Below, one piece after another: positions 47,976-58,702 of a DNA stretch of 64,000 nucleotides. This stretch comes from Symbiodinium kawagutii (Eukaryota > Sar > Dinophyceae > Suessiales > Symbiodiniaceae), in assembly GCA_009767595.1 (NCBI GenBank), contig VSDK01004559.1, forward strand, positions 123,038-187,037, given 5' to 3'. Made by a program: the position numbers and the translations under genes. Position 1 is the first letter of the stretch. Every line of letters begins with the position of its first letter. The notes below the pieces were generated by a model. The model made no database searches. It was not told where the DNA came from and saw only the letters and a list, made by a program, of their open reading frames with translations.

Positions 47976-47999
47976 GCAAACAACAAATGCATTCAAAGG

Positions 48000-48460
48000 A
48001 CAACCGGAGATCAATGTCAATAAAGCACCCAGGTTCGAAGGTAAATCAAGAGCTCGCAGTAAGTTGCCAGGGGTGGTTGATTAAGAGCATGATTTCCCAT
48101 CCTGTTGGTTCTGAACCCCCACTACAGTACTGACATGAGATAAGGGGCCCCAAGCCGCATTAACCATGCAATATTAACAGCTCCATCTCCAATCATTGTT
48201 GTTTGTTCTTTCCCAACCATTGTAACATTGTCAGCGATTAAGAGCTATTATTGTTCAAATTGATGAATTCTTAAGTGCCATTATCAATTTCAATCATCCC
48301 AAACCACTACTACAATCATTCTTAATATCATTCACCAACTTAACCACCATTACTCAGAATCACCATCTATCTTAACCACCATCATCATCATCATTCCCAA
48401 GTAATTCACCATGAATAACACCACTACGCTGTTCACTACTGGCTATGCCACCATCCCCAA
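48000..48460. other. No gene seen
   Basis: AT-leaning with AACCATCATC words near 48310-48390. Confidence 0.4.
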
Positions 48461-48465
48461 CCATC

Positions 48466-48562
48466 CCCAGCCGCTCGTGATCTCCTCCTGCAGCCAGGTT
48501 TGGTACGCTTCTTCCAAGGCACGCGTCACAGCGGGCGAGAAACCCAGCCATTCGTCCGCCTC
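48466..48562 (-). CDS. Exon with WWE-like N-terminal half
   Basis: After CATCCCCAG|G the minus frame reads EADEWLGFSPAVTRALEEAY then QTWLQEEITSGW. This resembles the first half of WWE domains (W...yspevs..LEeAY). Codons are strongly coding. The 3' limit is uncertain. WWE domains occur in ubiquitin ligases and PARPs; assignment is tentative. Confidence 0.6.
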
Positions 48563-48899
48563 CTGGGGATGGGGCCATGGCATGCCATGGCATCACTGCT
48601 GGTGGCACTTGTGGTTGTTCACTGGTGCCTGTCCAATCTGTCACCATCCTCCACTTGCAAACCATGGTTGCTGGTCAAATTAAACGATTGACGGCTTCCA
48701 AGGTACCAAACCATGGACCATGGCTTACATCACCCCACACTTGGAAGCAGTGAATCACCCTACCACTATGGTAAAACAATGAAGGCCGCTTAGGACTGCA
48801 ACCCAACTGGGCCTTCATTGGTTGACCAAACTCAGCTGTGAAGGTCGGTGTCATCTCCGGGCGGGGCTCCCGCAATCATCCACTAGTGTCAACAAAGAT

Positions 48900-49022
48900 G
48901 GGTGTCTCTCAAAAATGGAACCCAAAAAATGGTTGGTTTCTTAGATCTTATTAGTGTAAATGGTTGGTTGAAATTAGATGATTTATGATGCTTTGGGGGT
49001 AAAAGCCCATTGCAAGAAACCC
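48900..49022. mobile_element. Family B element, copy 6
   Basis: GGGTGTCTCTCAAAAATGG and the right end TTGCAAGAAACCC; interior includes GGTTGGTTTC and CTTTGGGGGT. Diverged. Confidence 0.4.
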
Positions 49023-49061
49023 TTAATTGCTGGCAGTACCCGAGTTCAACGAACACACGCA

Positions 49062-49175
49062 CACATATTCCCAGCAAATGTTCGCTGCGGCTGGCACCAG
49101 TCTCCTTGAAAATCCAAAAGGCACCAGCTTCCGTGTGAGAAGCACCCATGGCACCGCATCAAGCGCCTGCACCTT
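49062..49175 (-). CDS. Exon of unknown protein
   Basis: After GGTGCAG|G the minus frame reads ALDAVPWVLLTRKLVPFGFS then RRLVPAAANICWEY, before a GTGTGTGC donor. Another minus frame is also open. Confidence 0.4.
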
Positions 49176-49179
49176 TCCG

Positions 49180-49352
49180 CAATTGTTTCCTTGTTGTTTA
49201 TCATGATTGCTGTTGTTACCCACCATGCCTAGCAAAAGCTATATACAAAAAAAATAAACAGTAAATAAATATACATATACATAAACATATAAATATGTAA
49301 ATATAAATATAAAAATATACAACTATAAATATACAAATAGCATGAAATGTTC

Positions 49353-49384
<32 letters not shown>

Positions 49385-49750
49385 CAATATAAATATATAA
49401 TATATAGTGAATCAAAATGCTAAATCACAGTTGTTGTGCTTTCTTTCGTCTCTCTGTCCCGCAGCTTTTACATCTTTAGCTCTTTGCATTTAACATTGTA
49501 AAAACACAAACACACCAAAAAAACTATCTATGGCCCAAATCGGCCTCAATCAAAACACCAAATAATAAAATGGTGCAACACAAACAACATAGAAAACACG
49601 TCGTAGGATGCCATGCCTGGTCAAGCGACCCATCTCTCTTGAGCCCAGCTGCTGAGACAAATGCTTGGCAATGGTTCAGTCATGGTATGTCATGATTTGA
49701 TGGTTGGCTGGGATTGGCGCTTGATCTACCAGGTAGGCTCAAAATCACTA
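49180..49750. other. AT-rich stretch, no gene seen
   Basis: Dominated by ATAAATATACATATAC and a (TA)n run near 49358-49385. Confidence 0.6.
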
Positions 49751-49877
49751 TGTTCACGCCCGCTGGGTTGACATCAAACCCCAAAAAATTGACAGCATCC
49801 TGATTTGGTATTCTTTGCGACCTGATCCAGTCCAACACATCAAGCTACTCTGCTGACCAAACCTAGCTGGCTTCAAA

Positions 49878-50102
49878 TCACCTCCTCCCCTCTCTCTCCC
49901 CATAGCCTCCCTCCTGCAATATCTTAGTTTTTGTTCGATCAAGGCACCGCCGAACTTTCGGTTTAGCTTGCCGTCCCTGCAAGACTGGAAAATCACACCA
50001 ATCACAAATCAACGCAGCCAGAGCTCTCAACGTCAACGTGGTCCAGTTGGTTGGCCTTGACCCTTTTGGTACAGCACATCGACGAAAAACAAGCCCGGAC
50101 AT
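49878..50102 (-). CDS. Possible exon, unknown
   Basis: Minus frame RRCAVPKGSRPTNWTTLTLR, ALAALICDWCDFPVLQGRQA and KPKVRRCLDRTKTKILQEG. Lies just downstream, on the same strand, of the repeated exon units. Confidence 0.45.
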   Translation of the reverse strand: MSGLVFRRCAVPKGSRPTNWTTLTLRALAALICDWCDFPVLQGRQAKPKVRRCLDRTKTKILQEGGYGEREGRR

Positions 50103-50197
50103 GTTGGCACCAACTCACTAACGTCTCTTTCTCTCCAAGTTGCCAAGAGAGTAGAGAAGCGCGGCCAGGCTGCTCCTACAACAACGATCAACAATGT

Positions 50198-50538
50198 TTA
50201 GAGCCACGAGAACAAGACCTTGGGTGCACAACATCCAACAAACATGTTGTGCACCAAAGGTCTTTCTCGTGCGTTTTGTGACCTGTGCATCCTCTCAGCG
50301 TCCTCCATCATGTCAAGGATCTTCAACACTTCTCCATACTTCTTCCAAGTTTTGCATGGAGCCGAGAACTTGTGGATGTTTGGTCTCTTTGCCATCTTTT
50401 CAAAGCCTCTCGGTGCAATCCCTCGCCTTCCTCCATTTCCAACCGGCCAAAACCTCACAAACACGCTCACCTCCATGAACAACTTGTCAAGTTTTCGCGG
50501 AGGTGAGCGTGCCTGGATGTTGGGCACGTATAGGCCGC
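50198..50538 (-). CDS. Repeated exon unit, copy 1 (cut by gap)
   Basis: The minus strand reads LCGLYVPNIQARSPPRKLDK, EKMAKRPNIHKFSAPCKTWK and KYGEVLKILDMMEDAERMHR. GT donors at GGAG|GTGAGC and GCACAG|GTCACA suggest one or two exons of about 100 bp inside the frame. The plus strand is open too but gives a less protein-like sequence. Confidence 0.45.
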
Positions 50539-51500
50539 ANNNNNNNNNNNNNNNNNNNNNNNNNNNNNNNNNNNNNNNNNNNNNNNNNNNNNNNNNNNNN
50601 NNNNNNNNNNNNNNNNNNNNNNNNNNNNNNNNNNNNNNNNNNNNNNNNNNNNNNNNNNNNNNNNNNNNNNNNNNNNNNNNNNNNNNNNNNNNNNNNNNNN
50701 NNNNNNNNNNNNNNNNNNNNNNNNNNNNNNNNNNNNNNNNNNNNNNNNNNNNNNNNNNNNNNNNNNNNNNNNNNNNNNNNNNNNNNNNNNNNNNNNNNNN
50801 NNNNNNNNNNNNNNNNNNNNNNNNNNNNNNNNNNNNNNNNNNNNNNNNNNNNNNNNNNNNNNNNNNNNNNNNNNNNNNNNNNNNNNNNNNNNNNNNNNNN
50901 NNNNNNNNNNNNNNNNNNNNNNNNNNNNNNNNNNNNNNNNNNNNNNNNNNNNNNNNNNNNNNNNNNNNNNNNNNNNNNNNNNNNNNNNNNNNNNNNNNNN
51001 NNNNNNNNNNNNNNNNNNNNNNNNNNNNNNNNNNNNNNNNNNNNNNNNNNNNNNNNNNNNNNNNNNNNNNNNNNNNNNNNNNNNNNNNNNNNNNNNNNNN
51101 NNNNNNNNNNNNNNNNNNNNNNNNNNNNNNNNNNNNNNNNNNNNNNNNNNNNNNNNNNNNNNNNNNNNNNNNNNNNNNNNNNNNNNNNNNNNNNNNNNNN
51201 NNNNNNNNNNNNNNNNNNNNNNNNNNNNNNNNNNNNNNNNNNNNNNNNNNNNNNNNNNNNNNNNNNNNNNNNNNNNNNNNNNNNNNNNNNNNNNNNNNNN
51301 NNNNNNNNNNNNNNNNNNNNNNNNNNNNNNNNNNNNNNNNNNNNNNNNNNNNNNNNNNNNNNNNNNNNNNNNNNNNNNNNNNNNNNNNNNNNNNNNNNNN
51401 NNNNNNNNNNNNNNNNNNNNNNNNNNNNNNNNNNNNNNNNNNNNNNNNNNNNNNNNNNNNNNNNNNNNNNNNNNNNNNNNNNNNNNNNNNNNNNNNNNNN
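50539..51500. other. Assembly gap (N)
   Basis: 962 unresolved bases within the tandem repeat. The true length is unknown; frames drawn through it are meaningless. Confidence 0.99.
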
Positions 51501-51606
51501 TATGGCCTTTCAGGATCCATCTGTTCATCTTATCTGCTTCTTTTCAAGTTGCCAAGAGAGATGAGAAGCGCAGCCAGGCTTCTCCGACAACAATGATCAA
51601 CAATGT

Positions 51607-52017
51607 TTAGAGCCACGAGAACAAGACCTTGGGTGCACAACATCCAACAAACATGTTGTGCACCGAAGGTCTTTCTCGTGCGTTTTGTGACCTGTGCATC
51701 CTCTCAGCGTCCTCCATCATGTCAAGGATCTTCAACACTTCTCCATACTTCTTCCAAGTTTTGCATGGAGCCGAGAACTTGTGGATGTTTGGTCTCTTTG
51801 CCATCTTTTCAAGGCCTCTCGGTGCAATCCCTCGCCTTCCTCCATTTCCAACCGGACAAAACCTCACAAACACGCTCACCTCCATGAACAACTTGTCAAG
51901 TTTTCGCGGAGGTGAGCGTGCCTGGATGTTGGGCACGTATAGGCCGCATAGAGTCTGTCCTGGCCAGTATCTGCCAGCTTCCTCCAAGTTGGCACGGGTC
52001 CACACCACTGAGGCCAT
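51607..52017 (-). CDS. Repeated exon unit, copy 2
   Basis: Same minus-strand sequence as copy 1 with few changes (FVRFCPVG for FVRFWPVG; RGLEKM for RGFEKM; RPSVHN for RPLVHN). Preceded by VVWTRANLEEAGRYWPGQ. TAA at the end of this copy. Almost all differences between copies are single bases. Confidence 0.5.
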   Translation of the reverse strand: MASVVWTRANLEEAGRYWPGQTLCGLYVPNIQARSPPRKLDKLFMEVSVFVRFCPVGNGGRRGIAPRGLEKMAKRPNIHKFSAPCKTWKKYGEVLKILDMMEDAERMHRSQNARERPSVHNMFVGCCAPKVLFSWL

Positions 52018-52119
52018 CTTGCTCGTGGTGGCGGTTGTGTGTCATATTGTGTCATGTTGTCCGCCTGAGGTCTCTCTATGGCCTTTCAGGATCCATCTGT
52101 TCATCTTATCTGCTTCTTT

Positions 52120-52674
52120 TCAAGTTGCCAAGAGAGATGAGAAGCGCAACCAGGCTGCTCCGACAACAATGATCAACAATGTTGAGAGCCACGAGAACAA
52201 GACCTTGGGTGCACAACATCCAACAAACATGTTGTGCACCAAAGGTCTTTCTCGCGCGTTTTGTGACCTGTGCATCCTCTCAGCGTCCTCCATCATGTCA
52301 AGGATCTTCAACACTTCTCCATACTTCTTCCAAGTTTTGCATGGAGCCGAGAACTTGTGGATGTTTGGTCTCTTTGCCATCTTTTCAAAGCCTCTCGGTG
52401 CAATCCCTCGCCTTCCTCCATTTCCAACCGGCCAAAACCTCACAAACACGCTCACCTCCATGAACAACTTGTCAAGTTTTCGCGGAGGTGAGCGTGCCTG
52501 GATGTTGGGCACGTATAGGCCGCACAGAGTCTGTCCTGGCTGCAACTCTTGCTGCATACTCTTGTGCCAAGGCCAGGTTCTGACATTCCTGCCCTTGCTA
52601 TCCCGGACTCCGGAAATACGCAAAGAGCGGCGATGCCATGCCGAGGAAGGGTGAGGAAAACTTGATATGATCAA
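52120..52674 (-). CDS. Repeated exon unit, copy 3, with unique upstream part
   Basis: A 184-codon minus frame. It starts in unique DNA (SSAWHRRSLRISGVRDSKGR, NVRTWPWHKSMQQELQPG), runs through the repeated unit and continues past the position where copy 2 has TAA (STLLIIVVGAAWLRF). On a minus-strand gene this is the 5'-most copy. Tandem exon duplication is the likely origin. Confidence 0.5.
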   Translation of the reverse strand: MIISSFPHPSSAWHRRSLRISGVRDSKGRNVRTWPWHKSMQQELQPGQTLCGLYVPNIQARSPPRKLDKLFMEVSVFVRFWPVGNGGRRGIAPRGFEKMAKRPNIHKFSAPCKTWKKYGEVLKILDMMEDAERMHRSQNARERPLVHNMFVGCCAPKVLFSWLSTLLIIVVGAAWLRFSSLLAT

Positions 52675-52679
52675 AAGGG

Positions 52680-53150
52680 GAATTTTATATTACAAGTTTT
52701 GATATTTCATATCAAAACCGAGGATAAATAATAAGAAACCCATTTTCAACTTGATTAAACAACTTTTCTGATTTTACATTCATCTTATCATTTGATATGG
52801 TACCGCCATGCAGGAGTCCTGTGAGCTCTCAGAATGAAGATATGTAGTAAATGTGGGTCTGGATGTGTGACTGAGCACAAACGGATGACCACCGACAAGC
52901 ACAAAAGCCCAAAGTGCGGGGTAGCCAATAATTAGTTGGAAAGTGTAAACAAAAAGTATTAATTAATTAGTAATCTGCAGAAGTGGAGAGTGAGCAACGT
53001 GTAAACAAGAAAGCCATTACAACACCTGTCCTTGCTTAAATGAGTGAACCCCAAAAATTTCTTCGACGTGCCTGTTTGAAAGAATCTGATTTGTCCTTAT
53101 CAAGGATGGAACAAGTATAGCAGCAGGTTTTGCCACCAATTCTGGGCTGA
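52680..53150. other. No gene seen
   Basis: AT-rich, short frames. AAGTTTTGATATTTCATATC near 52695 includes a small palindrome. Confidence 0.4.
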
Positions 53151-53284
53151 CTAAATTTTCAAAATCTGAAGCGCGGTGTCCGGCGTTCCCTGGTTGACAG
53201 CAACCACCATTTCGTGCGTCTGTTGGTTATCATGGAATGCCTCGTGATAAGCTGCAGTTGCATCTTTCTGCCCCACGGTCGATT
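53151..53284 (-). CDS. C-terminal exon of unknown protein
   Basis: After GGACCCTGAG the minus frame reads STVGQKDATAAYHEAFHDNQ then QTHEMVVAVNQGTPDTALQI to TAG at 53151. Strong coding codons. Immediately upstream (53285-53374) a different minus frame is also coding-like (SLMLPKVALAPGQSQDSAGF), possibly another exon. Confidence 0.65.
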
Positions 53285-53599
53285 CTCAGGGTCCGCGGGG
53301 AAGCCAGCACTGTCCTGCGACTGTCCCGGAGCAAGCGCCACTTTCGGGAGCATTAAGGACGCGAACTGGTCCACCCATCTACCAGAATACCAGCAAGCTT
53401 AGCAGCAGAGCTGCTCCAGGTTGAACAAGTGGATTTGCTGGCAGTCGAAAATCATCAACATTTTTGGGGACACTTAGGTGTTCCACATCAAGGTCCAGCG
53501 TGGGTGGGAAGGTCACTACCTGTTATCAGCTGCTGCGAAAGTAGGTCAAACCAACTACAACAATCCCATTCCCAACTGGATCGTGGGTTCCACATGGTT

Positions 53600-53824
53600 C
53601 CCTTTTGAACCTGCTGCCACCTTGGGGCTATAACTTTGACGCTGCAAAAGCATGTTGGTGTATGGGTGAGGGAAGGTTGTAGCTTCCACATGTTTGCTCT
53701 GCGAGGCCTAGCACACATTGAGTTCCAGGGGCAAGCCAGTCGCTTCGGACTGTGGCCTACCTACTTCACGGAACTTTGTTTGCGACAGCTATGGCATGCA
53801 AAAATATGGAATAATTATGAATAA
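53600..53824 (+). CDS. Possible exon, unknown
   Basis: Plus frame KHVGVWVREGCSFHMFALRG, LAHIEFQGQASRFGLWPTYF and TELCLRQLWHAKIWN; plausible codons, no domain. Confidence 0.4.
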
Positions 53825-54210
53825 TTACCCATGATCCCCGTCCTCTAAAGCAAACCCTGGCTCAGAAAGCCTGGTTTTGAAGGGATTTATGAATTAATTT
53901 TCGTGGTGGGTGAGGGCTCTGACATAAGAGAGAAAGGATCATATGATTTTGGAATATTTTGGACATAATGCAGCCCACTTACATGTGCCAACGCCTCCCA
54001 AAACTGGAAAACCACAAGGCAATCAAAAGATCTCACATGCTGCTGTCAGACAGTCAAGATAGAGCACCACAAAACAGAACAAATTCCCTTTCAAATTTCA
54101 ACTGTGGCTGCAAATGATCCACATGATCACCCCAAAAATGATGTAAAATGATGAACCCCGGAACCAAACTGCTGGATTTTTCCCCAAGGAAAACGGCCAA
54201 TTTTTGTCAC
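53825..54210. other. No gene seen
   Basis: Short frames, AT-rich. Confidence 0.35.
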
Positions 54211-54214
54211 CCTG

Positions 54215-54310
54215 GCAGCCATACCCGCCTGATGCCTGAAGATGCAGCCGGGCCGAGAGCAACCGAGACCTGCAAATGCCCCTGGGATCATCCAAGGTGC
54301 CCTGGGGCAT
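54215..54310 (-). CDS. Possible exon, frame uncertain
   Basis: Minus frame after TTTGCAG|G reads VSVALGPAASSGIRRVWLPG; other minus frames are open. Confidence 0.3.
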
Positions 54311-54556
54311 CCCTCAGGTTCGGCCATCCAGGTGACAATCATTAAGCACCGATGCTGTGAATGCAAACTCATGAGATTGAAGTTTGCAGCTAATATGATG
54401 CGCTGACCTACCCATTACAACATAAGTATGCAAAAGTGATGAAGCACTTGATCCTGTTTTGCACTTCATTCTCAGATTCAGTGATGTCAGCCCCAAAATT
54501 GCGAACCGCTGATGACGTCTACTATTAAGGCTACATCATCACATCCCAAAAAGTCA

Positions 54557-54634
54557 TTTTCTGAAAAGCACCGAAGAGCGCCGGACGCCACCACGCAGCT
54601 CATCATTTCCAGCCTTGCCCTTAACCGCATCTGA
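54557..54634 (+). CDS. Short exon, unknown
   Basis: Plus frame FSEKHRRAPDATTQLIISSL then ALNRI to TGA. Confidence 0.35.
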   Translation, partial: FSEKHRRAPDATTQLIISSLALNRI

Positions 54635-54885
54635 CGGGCTGATCCCATCACGATCCATCAGCTGGTTTCCCAGGTTTACCTACGTGAAAAGGGTGGTTTT
54701 CCAGATTTATCGGGGTAGCCATTAAAGGTGGCAATAAATTCCAAAATTGGTATTTATCGATCTATAGGTAACAATGGCTGGTAACTGTTCATATCCCTTC
54801 ATATCCATTATATAACAACCAAGAATCAACCACTGACTAACCATCATAACCTTGGTCACAAAACCATGGGGCACCCAACTAAACT

Positions 54886-55254
54886 GTGACATACCGATGT
54901 CAAGCCTGCTCTGCAGGGTGCTTTGGTCCACTTCTCTCGAAGGCTTTCAGCTTCCTCGTCCGGAGGATGTCGCAGTGGACACTCCCGGCCGCGCGTGCAG
55001 CGTTCCTGACAGGTCCACTCGAAGGATGTGCCGTGACCGAAAGCTTAGGGGTCCGTGGCGCCCTCATGGAGAGGCTCGTGCTCAGTCATCGAGCCAATTC
55101 TATCTTTTCAATTGTTCTCAAGCAAAAGAACGGTCAATCCAAACGTGCGTTTGCGCTTATCAACATCCAATCTGGGACCGTGGATTTGAGAACAAACTCA
55201 TCTATCAAAGGTAAACTTATTAATGTCACAAACAGCTTCCCTTCAAAGCTGTGA
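54886..55254 (+). CDS. Coding region, beta-rich C-terminal half
   Basis: One plus frame reads LEGCAVTESLGVRGALMERL, SHRANSIFSIVLKQKNGQSK, RAFALINIQSGTVDLRTNS and KGKLINVTNSFPSKL. The strand-turn pattern in the second half is reminiscent of lectin/laminin-G-type sandwiches (inference). In the GC-rich first half (to about 55040) two other plus frames (EDVAVDTPGRACSVPDRST; TDVKPALQGALVHFSRRLSA) compete, so exon structure is uncertain. Confidence 0.5.
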   Translation: MTYRCQACSAGCFGPLLSKAFSFLVRRMSQWTLPAARAAFLTGPLEGCAVTESLGVRGALMERLVLSHRANSIFSIVLKQKNGQSKRAFALINIQSGTVDLRTNSSIKGKLINVTNSFPSKL

Positions 55255-55481
55255 CCGTCTGCACACGGGTTTCATTGGTGTGTCCCAGAGGTTCGCAACG
55301 TTGCTCAGCTTTGGATGCTTGCGGGAAAGCATATTTTATGGCATTCCAGAACCCCATTTGCAGCAATGGTGGCTTTTCTGTGGTCAACAAGTCATTTGGT
55401 GTGATTGGGTTTTCCACTATTGGGCCAAGTTTCCAGGCAGAACAAGGTGCAAATGGCTTGCATCCTCAGCCAAGATGCTGA
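55251..55481 (+). CDS. Downstream exon of the same region
   Basis: Plus frame ALDACGKAYFMAFQNPICSN, GGFSVVNKSFGVIGFSTIGP and FQAEQGANGLHPQPRC with G-first codon bias, stop at 55479. Another plus frame is open but has weaker bias. Confidence 0.5.
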   Translation: MTVCTRVSLVCPRGSQRCSALDACGKAYFMAFQNPICSNGGFSVVNKSFGVIGFSTIGPSFQAEQGANGLHPQPRC

Positions 55482-55509
55482 ATTGGTCTTGGGGATGTCC
55501 CCGCTAAAG

Positions 55510-56690
55510 TGACAACTTCTTTGGTAGTGAATGCCAACAAGTTTAAGGGCCAACCTCTAGGGGTGGATAACCAAAAATATCCAACAAGTAGAAGGTCGAG
55601 CCAACCAACAACATGGGGGTTATACGTCAACCATGATGGTGGAAAATGACAGTGGTTGCATAACCACCCATGACCAACAAAAACATTGATCTACATTGCC
55701 AAGACTGATGAACCACTTTGATCCACTACTCACCTTTTTGAATGCAATCAGTCAGCGATATGGGTTTGACCCTTTATTTGCTCTGTCCATTCCTTTAGCG
55801 CCAGAGAACCAAATGCATCCAACGAAGGATCTCCTCGCTTGACAGGTGCCGTTTTGTTTCTTGCAATCAAAAATGCTTAGCGCGTAGAATTATCAGCGGG
55901 GGTAATTCATTGATATTTAAAATGCTGCCCACTTGAGCAGTTGAGGCATGAAAGACACTGTGATTTGCACCTGATGATATAATAAAAGTGTAGTTGGTCT
56001 TCAGGGAATCTCAGTGTACTTGCGACAATTCAATCCACAAAGATCAACAGTCAGGGCACGGTAACATTCCCATAATCAGTAACAAAATCAGTTGTTGATT
56101 CTACTTGGTGATCATCCTCCGATGATCAATGATTAGTATTGATTGAAGATCCAGCTACTAATAAATCATTCCCAGATTTACCAGCCCAATGGCTGCTATA
56201 CATCAGCCATGATGCTGTTTGTTTCAACACGTGGATTTCAAATCAATGCTGTTGGCTAGTGCCCCCAGGTAGTAACCATGAATACATGAGCACCACAAAA
56301 AACCTAATAAAATAATAAAACCTTTTGATATCTTTTGATTACCTATCATTCACCATCATCATTATCCTTTTCCGAACCATGAATGATTAATAACAAATGA
56401 CCACAATCAACAAATTTCATGCTGAAAAAATATGAATATAACTTTAATTTTCTCGATTTACTGCAGCAACGTCATGGTGATGATGATAGCTGAAGCTGAG
56501 GAAACAGTTGAGCCAACCAGCCATGAACTAATGATTACCACAAAAATCATCAGTCACTGCTAGCCATCATCACCACCCCTTCATTCTTAACCATCATTAG
56601 TGACTCTTAGCCATCACCATCCCATAATACCTGACGATCATTGGCCATGGCTACCGGCTATCAACCACCATGAGCCACGACCACCAACAC
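55510..56690. other. No gene seen
   Basis: AT-rich, with AACCATGAATGATT, CATCATCACC and similar words between 56340 and 56660. Confidence 0.45.
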
Positions 56691-56698
56691 CAGCCGTC

Positions 56699-56775
56699 CC
56701 CTTGCGCCAGCTTCGTCCAAGGAGCTTTGAGCCCGCAAGGGCCTCGAGCGCAGCCACGACGGGTGGTCACACAAA
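56699..56775 (-). CDS. Short GC-rich exon, unknown
   Basis: Minus frame PVVAALEALAGSKLLGRSWR with codons GTG GCT GCG CTC GAG GCC. The G-first pattern favours this frame over two other open ones. Confidence 0.4.
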
Positions 56776-56779
56776 AACC

Positions 56780-58580
56780 AAGGGAACCAATGGTTAAGTT
56801 AAACAGGGGCCACTTACATCCACTTGCCGTCTCATGATCAGAAAATGCTTGGGTTATCAAATGTGAGCATTTTTTCCCCGCCATCTCCACAAGTTCATTG
56901 TCTAAAACAAATTTTGGGTTATTTCAATCACCATGTGGAAGCAGCTCATCGCCAGCCCAGCTAATGAACTTCGACCTGTAAGTACTGACCAGTCAATAGC
57001 CATCAAAGATGAATTTGTGTGTTGCTCATCACAGAGTGAGGGGTTGGACAAACGACGTGCCTGGTCTCTTGCCATGATCCCAGTAGCGCTTTCAGCGGCA
57101 TGTGATTGAATCAGTGCTAAAAATAAATATCAGCAACTACAATTTCAGCATTCTAAATCAATATCTGTGTGTCTGCGTGTGTGTTTCTGTGTGTGTGTGT
57201 CGGTGATGTATCCACATGTAATATGAAATCCTAAATGGAAAATACGTATGCGCATAAGTACCAGTCATGCATGAACTGACAAGCACCAGCAACCCATCTC
57301 ACCGCAGGCCGCCTGCAGTCTCTGTCTCAACTTGGGTTTGCCTGCAAGCGGCTACGTGATTGCAAGGGCTACCCAAGGCAGCGAAATGTCCATGGGCCTA
57401 TGGAGTTGAAATACTTACAGGCTTAAGCGTCACGTGTACTGTACATTTCTCACTCTTATATAACATGTACAACTCAATAACTGTGGAATTATGCGTGGTT
57501 GTGCGGAATTATATGCATGTGCGTACGTGCGATTTATGATAATCAAATCAATATTTCAATCTGCACGCTTGGAAACCTTTGACCAGGACACGACGGCGAT
57601 AGCAAAGAAATGCAAAGTGATCAATTTGCCTCACACGTGAAAACATATATGTAGAAAGAAACGGTTGACTTTCAGGTCTGGTGATGAAATCATCTCGCTC
57701 ACCCCGCCGCCAAACAAGATGGTCTGGTATGGTCTGGTTGGGGGTTTGACCACATTCCTAACTTTCTACAGTAGTTCTGGTTGATAAACAGCCAATGCCA
57801 ATCTTGAGCAATAAAGCACAACAGTTGGATCTCACAATTATTAGTTTTCAACTACATGATCTATCCATTGAAACCTAGGAGTTTTGGAAACAGCCAAACG
57901 TCAAAAAGTGTCGCAAGGGGCAGGCCCAAAGCTCCAGAATTTGGAATGATAAATCATGGCGAACACAAGGTTGGCAACTCATTCCTCATCATGTGTCATG
58001 TCTAGTCAATCCTAGACAGGCCCTATACTAGTGGTTCATGCACGTGTGAAGGCTCGCCACAAAATACCAAGATAATCAGACCAGAAATGTTAGGTAAAAC
58101 ATTCGTTCTGTGCGAAAGAATCTGGGGGCCCTTCGAGTAGAGGGGCAGTGCGGTAGGACAGACCCCGAAGCGGGCAAAAGGATGGCAAAATCTCCTCTGA
58201 CTCGAAAATTTATGAGTGCCTGGGCGAAGCCTACGCTAAGTCAGATCAATATTGACAATCCTTCCTGAGCTTTAACATTTCTTAAATATATGAATATATA
58301 AATAGCTGATGATCTACCATCCAATATGGGGTGGTAATGGAGGTATGGATCTACCCTTCACAGTCCATCACTGGCTGGCTTTATGACACTTAATGATTAA
58401 TCAACACTGATGGACTGTGATGTTATCAATATATAGCACTTGCTGTATGATGAATCAATTTGTAACACTTAATGATGAATCAATATACTCGATATACTGA
58501 CGTTATCAAATTCATCGACCACCCCCTGCTGGCTCAGCAGGGAAATCCAGGGTTAGCATTCGGGGCAAAGGATTAGTAAA
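56780..58580. other. Long gene-poor stretch
   Basis: No convincing exon over 1.8 kb. Contains a GTGTGTGTCT-type microsatellite (57165-57205) and a 12-bp inverted repeat at 58359-58419. Confidence 0.45.
58359..58419. repeat. Perfect 12-bp inverted repeat
   Basis: CACAGTCCATCA (58359-58370) and TGATGGACTGTG (58408-58419) are exact complements around a 37-bp loop. Confidence 0.75.
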
Positions 58581-58702
58581 GTATAGTGATATCATGTGAT
58601 ATCAAACTTCATGTGAGGTTCCAAAAGATGCCAACAGAGCTACTTGGGGCGGGACATCAGGAAGTCAACCTGTTCAGGGATGTTTCAGGTGTGTACTGTA
58701 TT

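Larger units (their letters stand above)
50132..52540. repeat. Tandem ~576-bp unit, at least three copies
   Basis: Units beginning near 50132, 51545 and 52122 are nearly identical over several hundred bp. The two resolved unit offsets are 576-577 bp. The first pair is separated by an assembly gap that may hide more copies. Each unit carries the same minus-strand exon and the same hairpin. The last copy diverges after about 52540. Confidence 0.85.

Noticed and set aside
50198-51596. Frames of 350-460 codons through the gap
   Set aside because: Most of their length is N; nothing can be inferred across it.
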